A DNA stretch of 64,000 nucleotides from Cellulomonas sp. URHE0023 (GCF_000688475.1 NZ_JIAN01000006.1:186001-250000); one strand, 5' to 3'; counted from the first letter of the stretch, positions 15,879 to 24,691 are shown. The notes: a model not told the origin generated them from the sequence alone. Numbers and translations: made by a program.

Positions 15879-16763
15879 TCACGGCGTGCTCGCGGCCTCC
15901 GGGACCCTGTCGCGCGCGGACTCCACCGGCAGCAGCGCCGCGCCCACCAGGAAGCAGACAGCACCCACGAACGTGCCCAGGTTCACGAGCGCGAGGTTGG
16001 CCAGCTCACCGGTCGAGCGCACGTACCGCGCGCCGACCGCGGACGCCCCGAACGCGATCGAGCCGATCAGGTTGAGCGCGCTGATCCGCCACCCGGTCGA
16101 ACGGTCCGAGCGCGGCAGGATCCCGCGGTTCACCTCCGAGTAGGCGAACCAGCTCGCGACGAGGAATGCGACCGACCCGAGCACGTCGGGCGCCCAGATC
16201 AGGTGCCGCTCCTGCGCCAACGTCAGGTCGCTGCGGGTGGCAGCGAACGTGGTGACGTTGAAGAACACCGTCCCGACGAGCTGGACGAACGCCGCCCAGA
16301 AGTCGAGCCGCCGCGGCTTCCAGCCGATCATCCGACGCAGCGGGCCCCTTGTCTGCCTGTCCACGAAGATGCCCTCGGGCGCCGCGACGGCCTCGCGGTA
16401 CTGGAGGTATCCGGCGCTCGTGAAGAACACCGAACCGATGAAGAACGTCCACGCGACGGCCGGTGCGGCGACGTTGTCGACGTAGACGGGCAGCGAGCCC
16501 AGCGCGAAGCAGATCGACCCGACCGCGAACAGGCTGCCGATCCACCAGCTCAGCGCGGTCGGACGACCGACCCACGTCCGGGCCGGGTCCAGGATGCGGT
16601 CCTCGACGAGCCCGAGCCCTTTGCGGTGCCGGCGAGAGCTCCAGTGCACGCGGGACCCGTCGGGGCGTTCGAGCACGGCGCCCGTCACGAACGACGCCGG
16701 GCCGGAGGTCTCGACGACCGCCCATCCCTCGGGCAGGTCGGGAATGGTCGTGCTGACGGTCAT
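15879..16763 (-). CDS. Six-helix membrane protein coupled to glutamate decarboxylase
   Basis: 294 residues. A hydrophilic N-terminal region of about 65 residues (GWAVVETSGPASFVTGAVLERPDGSRVHWSSRRHRKG is its core pattern) is followed by six membrane helices arranged as three pairs. The pairs share GSxxFxxG-type packing (IGSLFAVGSICFALGS, IGSVFFTSAGYLQY, LGSVAFLVASWFAY, IGSIAFGASAVGA), suggesting internal duplication and a resemblance to YrhK-like two-helix units. I cannot assign a family confidently. ATG 16763 overlaps the TGA of gadB (ATGA), so the two are translationally coupled. Where gadB usually partners an antiporter (GadC), this position is taken by an unrelated protein. Confidence 0.7.
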   Translation of the reverse strand: MTVSTTIPDLPEGWAVVETSGPASFVTGAVLERPDGSRVHWSSRRHRKGLGLVEDRILDPARTWVGRPTALSWWIGSLFAVGSICFALGSLPVYVDNVAAPAVAWTFFIGSVFFTSAGYLQYREAVAAPEGIFVDRQTRGPLRRMIGWKPRRLDFWAAFVQLVGTVFFNVTTFAATRSDLTLAQERHLIWAPDVLGSVAFLVASWFAYSEVNRGILPRSDRSTGWRISALNLIGSIAFGASAVGARYVRSTGELANLALVNLGTFVGAVCFLVGAALLPVESARDRVPEAASTP

Positions 16764-18172
16764 CTCGCCAGGCCGGTGCGGGCCTTGCTCTTGGCGGCGG
16801 CGTGCGCGGGCGACGTCCACACGTCGGGCTTGCGGCCCTGCTTGTGCGTCGGCTGCTCCGCCTCGAGTGCGTCGTAGGCCAGGAACAGGTCCTTCAGCAG
16901 CTGCTCGACCATCAGCCGGCTGAGGTCGAGCCGGACGACGACCCGCATCAGGTGCGTCTCCTCAGCGTCGGGCGGCAGGCTGTAGGCAGGGACGATCCAG
17001 CCGTCCTCACGCAACCGGGAGGACAGGTGGTAGACGTCGAAGCCCGGGTCGCCCTTGAGCGTGAACGTGACCACAGGCTCGGCGAGGCCCGGGTTGAGGA
17101 TCTCGAACTTGCCGCTGGCGACGAGGCTCTCGTTGAGGAACCGCGCGTTGGCCAGCATGGTCTCGACGATCGACGTGTAGCCCGAGCGACCGAGCCGCAC
17201 GAAGTTGTACAGCTGCGCCTGGATCATGGCTGAGCCACGCGAGAAGTTGAACGTGAACGTCGGCTGCGCGCCGCCCAGATAGTTCACGCTGAAGACAAGG
17301 TCCTCGGGGAGCTTGGAGCCGTCCCGGAAGATCAGCCAGCCCACCCCCGGGTACACGAGCCCGTACTTGTGCCCTGAGGCGTTGATGGAGGCCACCTGCT
17401 CGAGCCGGAAGTCGAACTTGAACTCAGGTTCGGCGAACGGCGCGATGAACGCGCCACTGGCCCCGTCGACGTGCAGCGGGACGTCCCAGCCCTTCTCCCT
17501 CTTGATCCGGACGAGGAGGTCGTTGATCTCCTCGATCGGGTCCGACTCCCCGATATGGGTCGTGCCGAGGACGGCGCCCACCGCGATCGTGTTCTCGTCG
17601 ACCAGCGGTTCGACGTCGTCGGCGCTGATCACGAACCGGTCCTTCTTCATCGGGATCTTGCGCATCTCGACGTCGAAGTAGTTCGCGAACTTGTCCCAGA
17701 CCACGTGCGTCTCGGCGCCGAACACGACGTTCGGCCGGTCGGTCGGCAGACCCGCTGCGGCTCGCCGGTTGCGCCACGTGCGCTTGTGGGCCAGGAGGCC
17801 GAGCATGATCGCCTCGGACGAGCCGATCGTGGCGACGCCCACGACCTTGGCGTTGTCCGGCGCGTGGAACAGGTCGCCGAGCATGTGCACCGCGGCCTCC
17901 TCCACGAGCGACGCGGCCGGGTACTCCTCGTGGTCGATGTGGTTCTTGCGGAGCGAGTCGTGGATCAGCTTCTCGGCCTGCGGTTCCATCCACGTGGTCA
18001 CGAACGACGCGAGGTTCAGCGTCTCCCGCCCGTCGAGCATGAGCCCCGTGTGCAGCAGCTCGTACGCCTCGTCCGGGTCGACGCCGTGCTCCGGGAACGT
18101 GCCCCGGTCGATGTGGTCCCGAAAGCTGGGCCGGCCGTGGATCGGGCCGTACACGTCGGGCTTGTCCGTCAC
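16760..18172 (-). CDS. gadB: Glutamate decarboxylase
   Basis: 470 residues, the normal length. It is PLP-dependent: HVDGASGAFIAPF supplies the cofactor-stacking and Asp contacts, and INASGHKYG carries the Schiff-base Lys (about residue 269). TIGSSEAIMLG and GAETHVVWDKFANYF are also family motifs. It converts glutamate to GABA and CO2, consuming a proton, which in many bacteria supports acid resistance. The C-terminus has HKQGRKPDVW ahead of a basic tail. The GTG start at 18172 has GAGGAG about seven bases upstream. It is followed by an overlapping six-helix membrane protein and not by a GadC antiporter. The 291 bp upstream gap contains a dyad at 18258. Confidence 0.95.
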   Translation of the reverse strand: MTDKPDVYGPIHGRPSFRDHIDRGTFPEHGVDPDEAYELLHTGLMLDGRETLNLASFVTTWMEPQAEKLIHDSLRKNHIDHEEYPAASLVEEAAVHMLGDLFHAPDNAKVVGVATIGSSEAIMLGLLAHKRTWRNRRAAAGLPTDRPNVVFGAETHVVWDKFANYFDVEMRKIPMKKDRFVISADDVEPLVDENTIAVGAVLGTTHIGESDPIEEINDLLVRIKREKGWDVPLHVDGASGAFIAPFAEPEFKFDFRLEQVASINASGHKYGLVYPGVGWLIFRDGSKLPEDLVFSVNYLGGAQPTFTFNFSRGSAMIQAQLYNFVRLGRSGYTSIVETMLANARFLNESLVASGKFEILNPGLAEPVVTFTLKGDPGFDVYHLSSRLREDGWIVPAYSLPPDAEETHLMRVVVRLDLSRLMVEQLLKDLFLAYDALEAEQPTHKQGRKPDVWTSPAHAAAKSKARTGLAR

Positions 18173-18257
18173 GGGTGCTCCTCGGGTCCATCGCGGGTGC
18201 TCGGGCCGGCAGTCCGCGGAGAGATGTGCAGTAGCTGCGCTCCCGAACGTAGCAGCC

Positions 18258-18275
18258 GGACATGTACATCTGTCC
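18258..18275. promoter_or_regulatory. Imperfect palindrome GGACATGTACATCTGTCC
   Basis: GGACA and TGTCC arms flank a central ATGTACAT dyad in the 291 bp between gadB (start 18172, minus) and the SDR gene (start 18464, plus). Its arms match those of the TGGACATATGTCCA site at 8999. TAGACT at 18381-18386 may be the -10 box of the SDR gene. I see nothing else in this gap. Confidence 0.4.
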
Positions 18276-18463
18276 CGGTCTGTACCGATTGGCGGCGGTC
18301 GGACGACGCCCGTTCCGCGGCGCCGTGACCACCCCGTCGGTGCTCGTCGTCGGCGCCGGAGAGCCGCACGGGCCTGCCGGTAGACTGGGCACTCCCCGCG
18401 CCCGGCTCTCGTGCTCACCTCTGCTCGTCGGCCACGACTCGACGACCCGCTAGGACACGCACG

Positions 18464-19936
18464 ATGACGACCTTGACCAACGCGCCCACGGCCGACACCA
18501 GCCCAGACTCGGTCGACGCAGCAGACCTCCAGACCTTCCTGCGAGTCGCCGAGCTGATCAGCGCGCTTCCGTCCGACCACCCGCACCTGGCGCTGGCTCG
18601 ACGCGCCACGTCTGCGCTGTTCAAGGCCGCGAAGAAGCAACGGCGGGCCGAGAAGCGCGAGGCCATCAGCTCGGCAGACCGCGCCGTCATCGCGGCGACC
18701 GCCACCGGCAGCCCCGGCCGGATCGACGACGAGACGAACGGCATCCCGCTCGTCTCGGCCGCACAGGGCGCGACCGCCGGCACGCTCCTGAAGGCGCGGC
18801 CGTGCTACATCTGCAAGGAGCCGTACGTCGACGTCGACGCGTTCTACCACCAGCTGTGCCCCGCGTGCGCGCTGCTCAACCACGCGAAGCGGGACGCCCG
18901 CACCGATCTGACCGGCAAGCGCGCACTGCTCACCGGTGGCCGCGCCAAGATCGGCATGTACATCGCCCTGCGCCTGCTGCGTGACGGTGCGACCACCACG
19001 ATCACCACGCGCTTCCCGCGCGACGCCGCACGCCGCTTCGCCGCGATGCCGGACAGCGCCGACTGGCTCGACCGGCTGAGCATCGTCGGGATCGACCTGC
19101 GCGACCCGGCACAGGTCGTCGCGCTCGCCGACGAGGTCGCGTCGCAGGGTCCGCTCGACATCCTCATCAACAACGCCGCGCAGACCGTGCGCCGGTCGCC
19201 CGGTGCGTACTCGCACCTGGCCGATGCCGAGCTGGAGCCGCTGCCGGACCGTCCGCTCCCGCCGATCACGACCTTCGGACGCACCAGCAGCGCCCATCCG
19301 CACGCCCTGGCCGGCTCGGTCACGGAGCTGACCAGCATCGCACCCGGTGCCGGTGCCGGTGTCGCAGAGCTCGCACTGACCGCGGAGGCCGCGTCCCTGA
19401 CCCGCCTCGTGGCCGGCACGGCCATCGACGCGGGCGGCCTCGTGCCGGACACGGCCGAGTCGAACAGCTGGGTGCACACCGTCGACCAGGTGGACCCCAT
19501 GGAGCTGCTCGAGGTCCAGCTGTGCAACCAGACGGCGCCCTTCATCCTGGTCAGCCGGTTGCGGCACGTCATGCGCCGGCCGGCCGGTCGCTCGTACGTG
19601 GTGAACGTGTCCGCGATGGAAGGTGTCTTCTCGCGCGGGTACAAGGGCCCCGGGCACCCGCACACCAACATGGCGAAGGCCGCGCTCAACATGCTGACGC
19701 GTACGAGCGCCAACGAGCTCGCGCTGGACGGCATCCTCATGACGAGCGTGGACACCGGGTGGATCACCGACGAGCGCCCGCACCCGACCAAGATCCGCTT
19801 GGCGGAGGAGGGCTTCCATGCCCCCCTCGACCTCGTCGACGGCGCCGCCCGCGTGTACGACCCGATCGTCCGGGGCGAGTCCGGCGAGGACCTGTACGGC
19901 TGCTTCCTGAAGGACTACGTCCGCTCGGCATGGTGA
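18464..19936 (+). CDS. SDR-family protein with an N-terminal-side Cys4 zinc ribbon and altered active site
   Basis: 490 residues, about twice a usual SDR. Residues 1-100 are helical and charged. Residues 114-135 hold a CxxC-x14-CxxC ribbon (C114, C117, C132, C135) followed by NHAKRD. A Rossmann fold starts around 152 with TGGRAKIG, and NNAAQ lies at 236-240. Ser383 is present in VNVSAMEG, but the usual YxxxK is Thr401-N-M-A-Lys405, so the catalytic Tyr is missing. A roughly 90-residue insertion (about 245-340) is Ala/Pro-rich. The protein binds NAD(P) by inference. Whether it is an oxidoreductase is open, and a zinc-stabilised regulatory or scaffold role is possible. The ATG has AGGA upstream. 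Confidence 0.8.
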   Translation: MTTLTNAPTADTSPDSVDAADLQTFLRVAELISALPSDHPHLALARRATSALFKAAKKQRRAEKREAISSADRAVIAATATGSPGRIDDETNGIPLVSAAQGATAGTLLKARPCYICKEPYVDVDAFYHQLCPACALLNHAKRDARTDLTGKRALLTGGRAKIGMYIALRLLRDGATTTITTRFPRDAARRFAAMPDSADWLDRLSIVGIDLRDPAQVVALADEVASQGPLDILINNAAQTVRRSPGAYSHLADAELEPLPDRPLPPITTFGRTSSAHPHALAGSVTELTSIAPGAGAGVAELALTAEAASLTRLVAGTAIDAGGLVPDTAESNSWVHTVDQVDPMELLEVQLCNQTAPFILVSRLRHVMRRPAGRSYVVNVSAMEGVFSRGYKGPGHPHTNMAKAALNMLTRTSANELALDGILMTSVDTGWITDERPHPTKIRLAEEGFHAPLDLVDGAARVYDPIVRGESGEDLYGCFLKDYVRSAW

Positions 19937-20008
19937 GACCGGTCACATCGAGCCGCTCGTGAGGTCTGCCGGGAGGCGCCCCGCTCGCTGAGTTGCCACG
20001 ATCGGCGC

Positions 20009-20800
20009 ATGCACCGTGAGATGAGCGCTCACCTGGTCCTCGACGTCACGTCGCCCGCGACGCTCGCGTTCGAGGTGGCCACCTCCACGCAGCTCGCAGC
20101 GACCGAGGCGCTGACCGTCTCCATCGACGGGTCGTTCGTCCAGCCGCGCGAGGTCCTCGACCACCACGGGACGCGCCTGCACGTGCTCGAGGCCGACGTC
20201 GGCAGGCTGCTCCTCGACTACACCGCGACCGTCGACGGGCGCGCTGAGCCGGCACCGACCGAGGACTCCGACCTGCTGCGCTACCTGCGGCCGAGCCGCT
20301 ACTGCGAGTCCGACTCCCTGGGTCCGACCGCGCGCGCCGAGTTCGCCGGCCTGGAGGGCTACGACCTGCTCGCAGGGGTCAGCTCCTGGGTCGGATCGCG
20401 GCTCGACTACGTGCCGGGGTCAAGCCTGCCCACCGACGGCGCCGTCCGCACCCTGCTCGCCCGCCAGGGGGTCTGCCGCGACTACGCACATCTCGTCGTC
20501 GCCCTGCTGCGCGCGCTGGACGTCCCCGCGCGGCTCGTCTCCGTCTACGCGCCCGGGCTCCAGCCGATGGACTTCCACGCCGTCGCCGAGGCCTACCTGG
20601 ACGGGCAGTGGTACGTGGTGGACGCGACGACGCTCGCACCGCGGTCCACGCTCGTGCGGATCGCGACCGGCCGCGACGCCTCGGACACGGCGTTCCTGAA
20701 CGTCCACCACGGTGTCGCCAACCTGCTCGAGGTCGAGGTCACTGCCGTCGCGGCCGAGCTGCCGGACGACGACGTCCGCGACCTCGTCGTCATCGGCTGA
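20009..20800 (+). CDS. Transglutaminase-like cysteine protease-fold protein
   Basis: 263 residues. The N-terminal half is a beta-rich domain of the bacterial transglutaminase N-terminal type. The C-terminal half is the transglutaminase core, with catalytic Cys in GVCRDYAHL, His in DFHAVAEAYL and Asp in WYVVDATT, so the triad is complete. Members are usually proteases or peptide-cyclising enzymes and not true transglutaminases. There is no signal peptide, so it is probably cytoplasmic. A second ATG at 20021 is also possible. It sits 70 bp after the SDR gene in the same direction and 42 bp before the potassium channel gene. Confidence 0.85.
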   Translation: MHREMSAHLVLDVTSPATLAFEVATSTQLAATEALTVSIDGSFVQPREVLDHHGTRLHVLEADVGRLLLDYTATVDGRAEPAPTEDSDLLRYLRPSRYCESDSLGPTARAEFAGLEGYDLLAGVSSWVGSRLDYVPGSSLPTDGAVRTLLARQGVCRDYAHLVVALLRALDVPARLVSVYAPGLQPMDFHAVAEAYLDGQWYVVDATTLAPRSTLVRIATGRDASDTAFLNVHHGVANLLEVEVTAVAAELPDDDVRDLVVIG

Positions 20801-20842
20801 ACCTCACGGAGCGGCACCCCGCTCGCTGCTAGCCTCCGAAGC

Positions 20843-21613
20843 GTGAGCGCCGAGGACTCCTCCCCCGAAGATCCCGCCGGCGATGCCGTGCACACCGGGC
20901 CGAGGTGGGCCGCTCGGCGCAACGAGCCGGACCGGTTCGCGCTCGTCCTGACCCTCCTGGTCACGGCGTACGTGCTCTCCGCGCTGGGTCGCGAGCAGTG
21001 GGTCCTCGTCATCGTGGCGGTCCTCTACGTCGCCGCGCTGTTCGTGGCCATCCGTTCGTCACGCGTCGAGGGCCGTGCACGGATCATCGTCCGTGCCATC
21101 CCCGCCGCGGCGGCCGTGGTCAGCGTCGTGGCGTTCGCCGTGCTGCCCCGCAAGGACGCCTACGGCGTTCTCAACGCAGCGGTCGCGTCCATCCTCCTCG
21201 TCGCACTGATCGTGATCCTCGACCGGATCCTGCGCCGCTCGGCCATCACGTTGCAGTCGATCTTCGGTGCGCTGAGCGCGTACCTGCTCATCGGCATGAT
21301 CTTCACCGCCGTGTTCGGCGTGCTCGCCTGGCTCGGCCCGGACCCGTTCTTCGCGGGTGGCCAGGAAGTCAGCCAACGCGCGTTGCAGTACTTCTCGTAC
21401 ACGACCCTGACCACCCTGGGCTACGGCGACTTCACGGCGGCGCAGTTCCCCGGCCGGAACATGGCCACGTTCGAGGCGCTCGTCGGACAGATCTTCCTGG
21501 CGACGCTGGTGGCGCGCCTGGTGGCCTCGTACACGGTCACGCCCCGCCGATCGAGGCTCGGCGCCACGCACGACCCCGCCGTCGGGCGGGCTCCGGACGC
21601 GTCGACCGACTAA
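20843..21613 (+). CDS. Potassium channel family protein
   Basis: 256 residues with about six hydrophobic segments. The last two enclose the pore, whose selectivity filter reads TTLTTLGYGDF, the canonical TxGYGD. The preceding IFGALSAYLLIGMIFTAVFGVLAWL is the outer pore helix, and the four N-terminal helices form a voltage-sensor-like unit without the regular Arg spacing of S4. A hydrophilic 25-residue tail ends the protein, with no RCK/TrkA domain. It probably lets K+ cross the membrane passively. The start is GTG 20843. Its stop overlaps that of the convergent DUF6421-like gene. Confidence 0.85.
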   Translation: MSAEDSSPEDPAGDAVHTGPRWAARRNEPDRFALVLTLLVTAYVLSALGREQWVLVIVAVLYVAALFVAIRSSRVEGRARIIVRAIPAAAAVVSVVAFAVLPRKDAYGVLNAAVASILLVALIVILDRILRRSAITLQSIFGALSAYLLIGMIFTAVFGVLAWLGPDPFFAGGQEVSQRALQYFSYTTLTTLGYGDFTAAQFPGRNMATFEALVGQIFLATLVARLVASYTVTPRRSRLGATHDPAVGRAPDASTD

Positions 21614-23433
21614 GCCGTGATCCCCGAGGTCGACGCGACGACGTCCCCGATCTTGCGGGACATCGCCTCGTAGAACATCGACAGCGGGAACTCGTCGTCG
21701 AGCACAGCGTCCGTCAGACCCTTGGGCGGTCCGTCCAACGGCAGGTCGCGCACCGCCCAGGCGGATGCGGGGTGCGGCGCGAGCGTCCCTGAGACGAGCT
21801 CGTACGCGGCGAGCCAGTGCGCGGTCTTCGGCCGGTCGATCGAGCGCCAGTAGAGCTGCTCGATCTGCTCGGCGAGCGCGATCACGGCCTCGGGGACCTC
21901 GGGCCAGTCGATGGTCAGCCGCGAGTCCGTCCAGTGCAGGACGTGGTGCTGGTGCAGCCAGGCGAAGAGCAGCTGACCACCCAGCCCGTCGTAGTTGCGC
22001 ACGCGGGTGCCCGTGACCGGGAAGCGGAAGATGCGGTCGAACACGATCGCGTACTGCACGAGGCGTGCGTGCGGCACACCGTCCGCTTCGAGCCTCACCG
22101 CGGCACGGAAGGCGGTCAGGTCGCAGCGCAGCTCCTCGAGCGAGTAGAGGAAGAACGGCATCCGCTGCTTGATCATGAACGGGTCGAACGGCAGGTCGCC
22201 GCGCATGTGCGTGCGGTCGTGGATCAGGTCCCACAGGACGAACGTCTCCTCGGCGAGGTGCTGGTCGTCGAGCAGCCGTTCGGCGTCGGGCGGGAGCGCC
22301 AGCCGCGTGGTGTCGGACGCCGTGCGCACCACGCGACGGAACCGCGCAGCCTCGCGGTCGGCGAAGATCGCTCCCCACGTGAACGCTGGCACCTCGCGCA
22401 CCGCCACCGTCTCCGGGAAGAGCACCGCGGAGTTGGTGTCGTACCCCGGTGTGAAGTCCAGGAACGTGACCGGCACGAAGAGGGCGTTGCTGAACTGCGT
22501 CGACTCGAGCTCCGCCACGAGGTCGGGCCAGCGCACGCGCAGCAGGACCGCCTCGACCCGCCGGTCCGTGCTGCCGTTCTGCGTGTACATCGGGAACACG
22601 ACCAGGTGGACCAGCCCGTCGACGCGCTGCGTCTCGGGACGGAACGCGACCAGCGAGTCGAGGAAGTCCGGTACCTCGAACCCGCCGTCGGCCCACCGCT
22701 GGATGTCCTTGCCGACAGCCGTGAGGTACTCCTCGTCGTGCGGGAGAGCAAGGGCCAGCGCCATCACGGACACATCGATCGCGGCGACGAGCTCGCGGGC
22801 CCGGTCGTGCAGCGCCACGTCGGCGATCGACCCGTCCTTCGCCTGCAGGCGCTGCAGCTCGGAGACGTCAGCCTTCAGTCGTTGCCAGGCCGGGTCGTCG
22901 ACGAGCGGGTGCCGGGTGGCCGCTCCCGCAGCCGTCCGAGGCGCGGCCCAGCACACGGAGTTCAGGAGCAGCTCAGGTGAGCCGACGAGAGGGTCGACTC
23001 CGAGCACCAGCACCGCCGAGCCGCCGTCTGGGCGTGCGCCCGCCGCGACGACCGGACCGCGTTCGCCGACCCGCAGCAGCGCCGCGGCCGGGGCATCGAC
23101 ATCGAGGGACGCGCGCACAGGGACCGTCAGCTGGTCCGTCCAGGCGAGGAGATCAGGGCCGCCGACGTCCGCGAGGGCGAGGGCGCCCACGGCGTGCGTC
23201 GTCCGACCCGCCATGCCATGCGCCGCGAGGAGCGCGACGGTCGTGGGTCCGTCGTCGCCGGTCGCGATGACGACCGTTCCTGCCGCCGTCGGCACGGGGT
23301 CGCTGCCGGGAACGACGAGCACGACGTCGGGGTGGTCGTCCGCGCCGACCAGCGCGATCCCGTGGCTCTCCAGATGGGACCGGTGTGCCGGCGGGAGGTC
23401 GCCGGTTGCGTGCAGGGTGGGAAAGAGGCTCAT
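21610..23433 (-). CDS. DUF6421-like protein with conserved His/Glu/Asp cluster
   Basis: 607 residues, soluble. The N-terminal 200 residues have alternating beta-alpha pattern and several GDD/VD motifs, Rossmann-like but without a clear nucleotide-binding loop. The C-terminal half contains LIHDRTHMRGDLPFDPFM and then SLEELRCDLTAF, i.e. an H-x3-H site followed by EE-x3-D, arranged like a helical metal-binding or hydrolase centre. The overall pattern resembles the actinobacterial DUF6421 family. I did not verify this. The function is unknown. It converges on the potassium channel gene and overlaps its stop codon by 4 bp. ATG 23433 has GTG/AGC-type upstream sequence without a clear ribosome binding site. 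Confidence 0.65.
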   Translation of the reverse strand: MSLFPTLHATGDLPPAHRSHLESHGIALVGADDHPDVVLVVPGSDPVPTAAGTVVIATGDDGPTTVALLAAHGMAGRTTHAVGALALADVGGPDLLAWTDQLTVPVRASLDVDAPAAALLRVGERGPVVAAGARPDGGSAVLVLGVDPLVGSPELLLNSVCWAAPRTAAGAATRHPLVDDPAWQRLKADVSELQRLQAKDGSIADVALHDRARELVAAIDVSVMALALALPHDEEYLTAVGKDIQRWADGGFEVPDFLDSLVAFRPETQRVDGLVHLVVFPMYTQNGSTDRRVEAVLLRVRWPDLVAELESTQFSNALFVPVTFLDFTPGYDTNSAVLFPETVAVREVPAFTWGAIFADREAARFRRVVRTASDTTRLALPPDAERLLDDQHLAEETFVLWDLIHDRTHMRGDLPFDPFMIKQRMPFFLYSLEELRCDLTAFRAAVRLEADGVPHARLVQYAIVFDRIFRFPVTGTRVRNYDGLGGQLLFAWLHQHHVLHWTDSRLTIDWPEVPEAVIALAEQIEQLYWRSIDRPKTAHWLAAYELVSGTLAPHPASAWAVRDLPLDGPPKGLTDAVLDDEFPLSMFYEAMSRKIGDVVASTSGITA

Positions 23434-23498
23434 GGCGCGTATCTCACTATCCGGACGGCAGCGTTACCGCACGGTACGGTCTGGCGGCTGTGCGGTCA

Positions 23499-23516
23499 AC
23501 GCCTCGCCCGAGGCGT
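23499..23516 (-). terminator. Hairpin terminator at the end of the glycan operon
   Basis: ACGCCTCG-CC-CGAGGCGT, an 8-bp perfect stem that reaches into the stop codon of the GT-C gene. It lies between that gene and the downstream minus-strand DUF6421-like gene. It has no T run. Confidence 0.45.
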
Positions 23517-24691
23517 CAGGAGACCTCGTACGACGCCCCGAACAGCAGAGTCAGCGCGACCAGGAGACCGGCGGAGCCCACGACCAGGACCCATCGCAGC
23601 CACGGTCGACGCAGCTGGGCGAGCAAGTCACCAGCGGCGGCCACCACGGGAAACGCGGCCAGGACGTAGCGTCCCGTGCCCATGAAGTCGTCCGTGCCCA
23701 CGATCGGGATGGCGAGCACGACCGCCGCGAACGCGAGGTACCCCCAGCCGAACAGCCTCCACACCCGCGGCAGGAGCAGGACCGCGACGACGCACGCGAC
23801 CGCCTGCACGGTCAGGAGCAGGCCGGTCTGCCAGTGGCCGGAGGTGAACGTCTCGACGTACGCGAGCTTGAACCACGTGTGCGGGCCGACTCCCTGGTCC
23901 CAGCCGGGCGCACTCTCGACGTGCACGAAGGCCAGCGGGTCCCCGAACCGGCTCCAGAGGTACCAGCACCACAGGCCGAGCCCGACGACGCAGACGAGGA
24001 CGCCGGTGTGCCGCAGTCGGACGTCGCGCACCGAACGGACCACCTCGCGCAGGGGCGCCGGGCGGCCCGGGGTGCCGGCGCGGTCCGTCGCCAACAGCTC
24101 GAGGGCGCGGACCACCAGACCGACCGCGACAGCGATCCCGACGGGACGCCCAGCCGTAGCCAGAGCGCCAACGAGCCCCGCCGCGAGGTACCAGCGACGC
24201 TCGAGCAGCAGGAACGCGCCGATGCTGCAGAGGACGAACAGCGCGTCGGCGTACACGGCGCCGTACAGGAAGAACGCGTACGGGTACACCAGGAGCGCCA
24301 GCACCGCGAACGACGCCGACCGCTGCGGGAGCCGCTGCGAGACCCACCAGGCGAAGAGGACGGCGACGCCCAGACCGGCCGCGACCGTGATGAGCCACCC
24401 CGCGAGCTGGTCGTCCCCCAGCAGGTTGCCCAGCCCGCGGATCCCCAGCGGGTATACCGGGAAGAACGCGACGGACGACTGCTCCCCGGGCGTGTAGAAG
24501 TACCCCTGACCCGCGATCCGCAGGTACCAGCCGGCGTCGTAGTGGAACCAGCCGTCCAGCCACGACGGCCCCTGCAGGACCGGGTTCACGTCGGGTGCGT
24601 GCCGCCAGCGCCCCGCGAACGCGACGACCGCGGTGAGAAGCGCCGCCACGGCCAGGTAGCCGGCGACCACCCTCGCCCAGAGCGCGCTCAC
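23516..24691 (-). CDS. GT-C glycosyltransferase, PIG-V/mannosyltransferase-like
   Basis: 391 residues with about 10 membrane helices. The first extracellular loop carries WLDGWFHYDAGWYLRIA, the acidic catalytic loop typical of GT-C enzymes that use polyprenyl-phosphate sugars. SVAFFPVYPLGIRG follows, similar to the FFPLYP of PIG-V-type transferases (GT76-like). It probably transfers a sugar from a lipid carrier to an acceptor on the outer face of the membrane. The start GTG 24691 overlaps the TGA of the methyltransferase gene (GTGA). It is the last of a four-gene unit. The sugar and acceptor are unknown. Context suggests an amino sugar or deacetylated sugar. Confidence 0.8.
   Translation of the reverse strand: MSALWARVVAGYLAVAALLTAVVAFAGRWRHAPDVNPVLQGPSWLDGWFHYDAGWYLRIAGQGYFYTPGEQSSVAFFPVYPLGIRGLGNLLGDDQLAGWLITVAAGLGVAVLFAWWVSQRLPQRSASFAVLALLVYPYAFFLYGAVYADALFVLCSIGAFLLLERRWYLAAGLVGALATAGRPVGIAVAVGLVVRALELLATDRAGTPGRPAPLREVVRSVRDVRLRHTGVLVCVVGLGLWCWYLWSRFGDPLAFVHVESAPGWDQGVGPHTWFKLAYVETFTSGHWQTGLLLTVQAVACVVAVLLLPRVWRLFGWGYLAFAAVVLAIPIVGTDDFMGTGRYVLAAFPVVAAAGDLLAQLRRPWLRWVLVVGSAGLLVALTLLFGASYEVS

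Noticed and set aside
18173..19819. Long in-frame extension of glutamate decarboxylase upstream of 18172
   Set aside because: The conserved protein starts at VTDKPDVYG and the GAGGAG site is directly before GTG 18172. The extension lies opposite the SDR gene and has an antisense-like composition.
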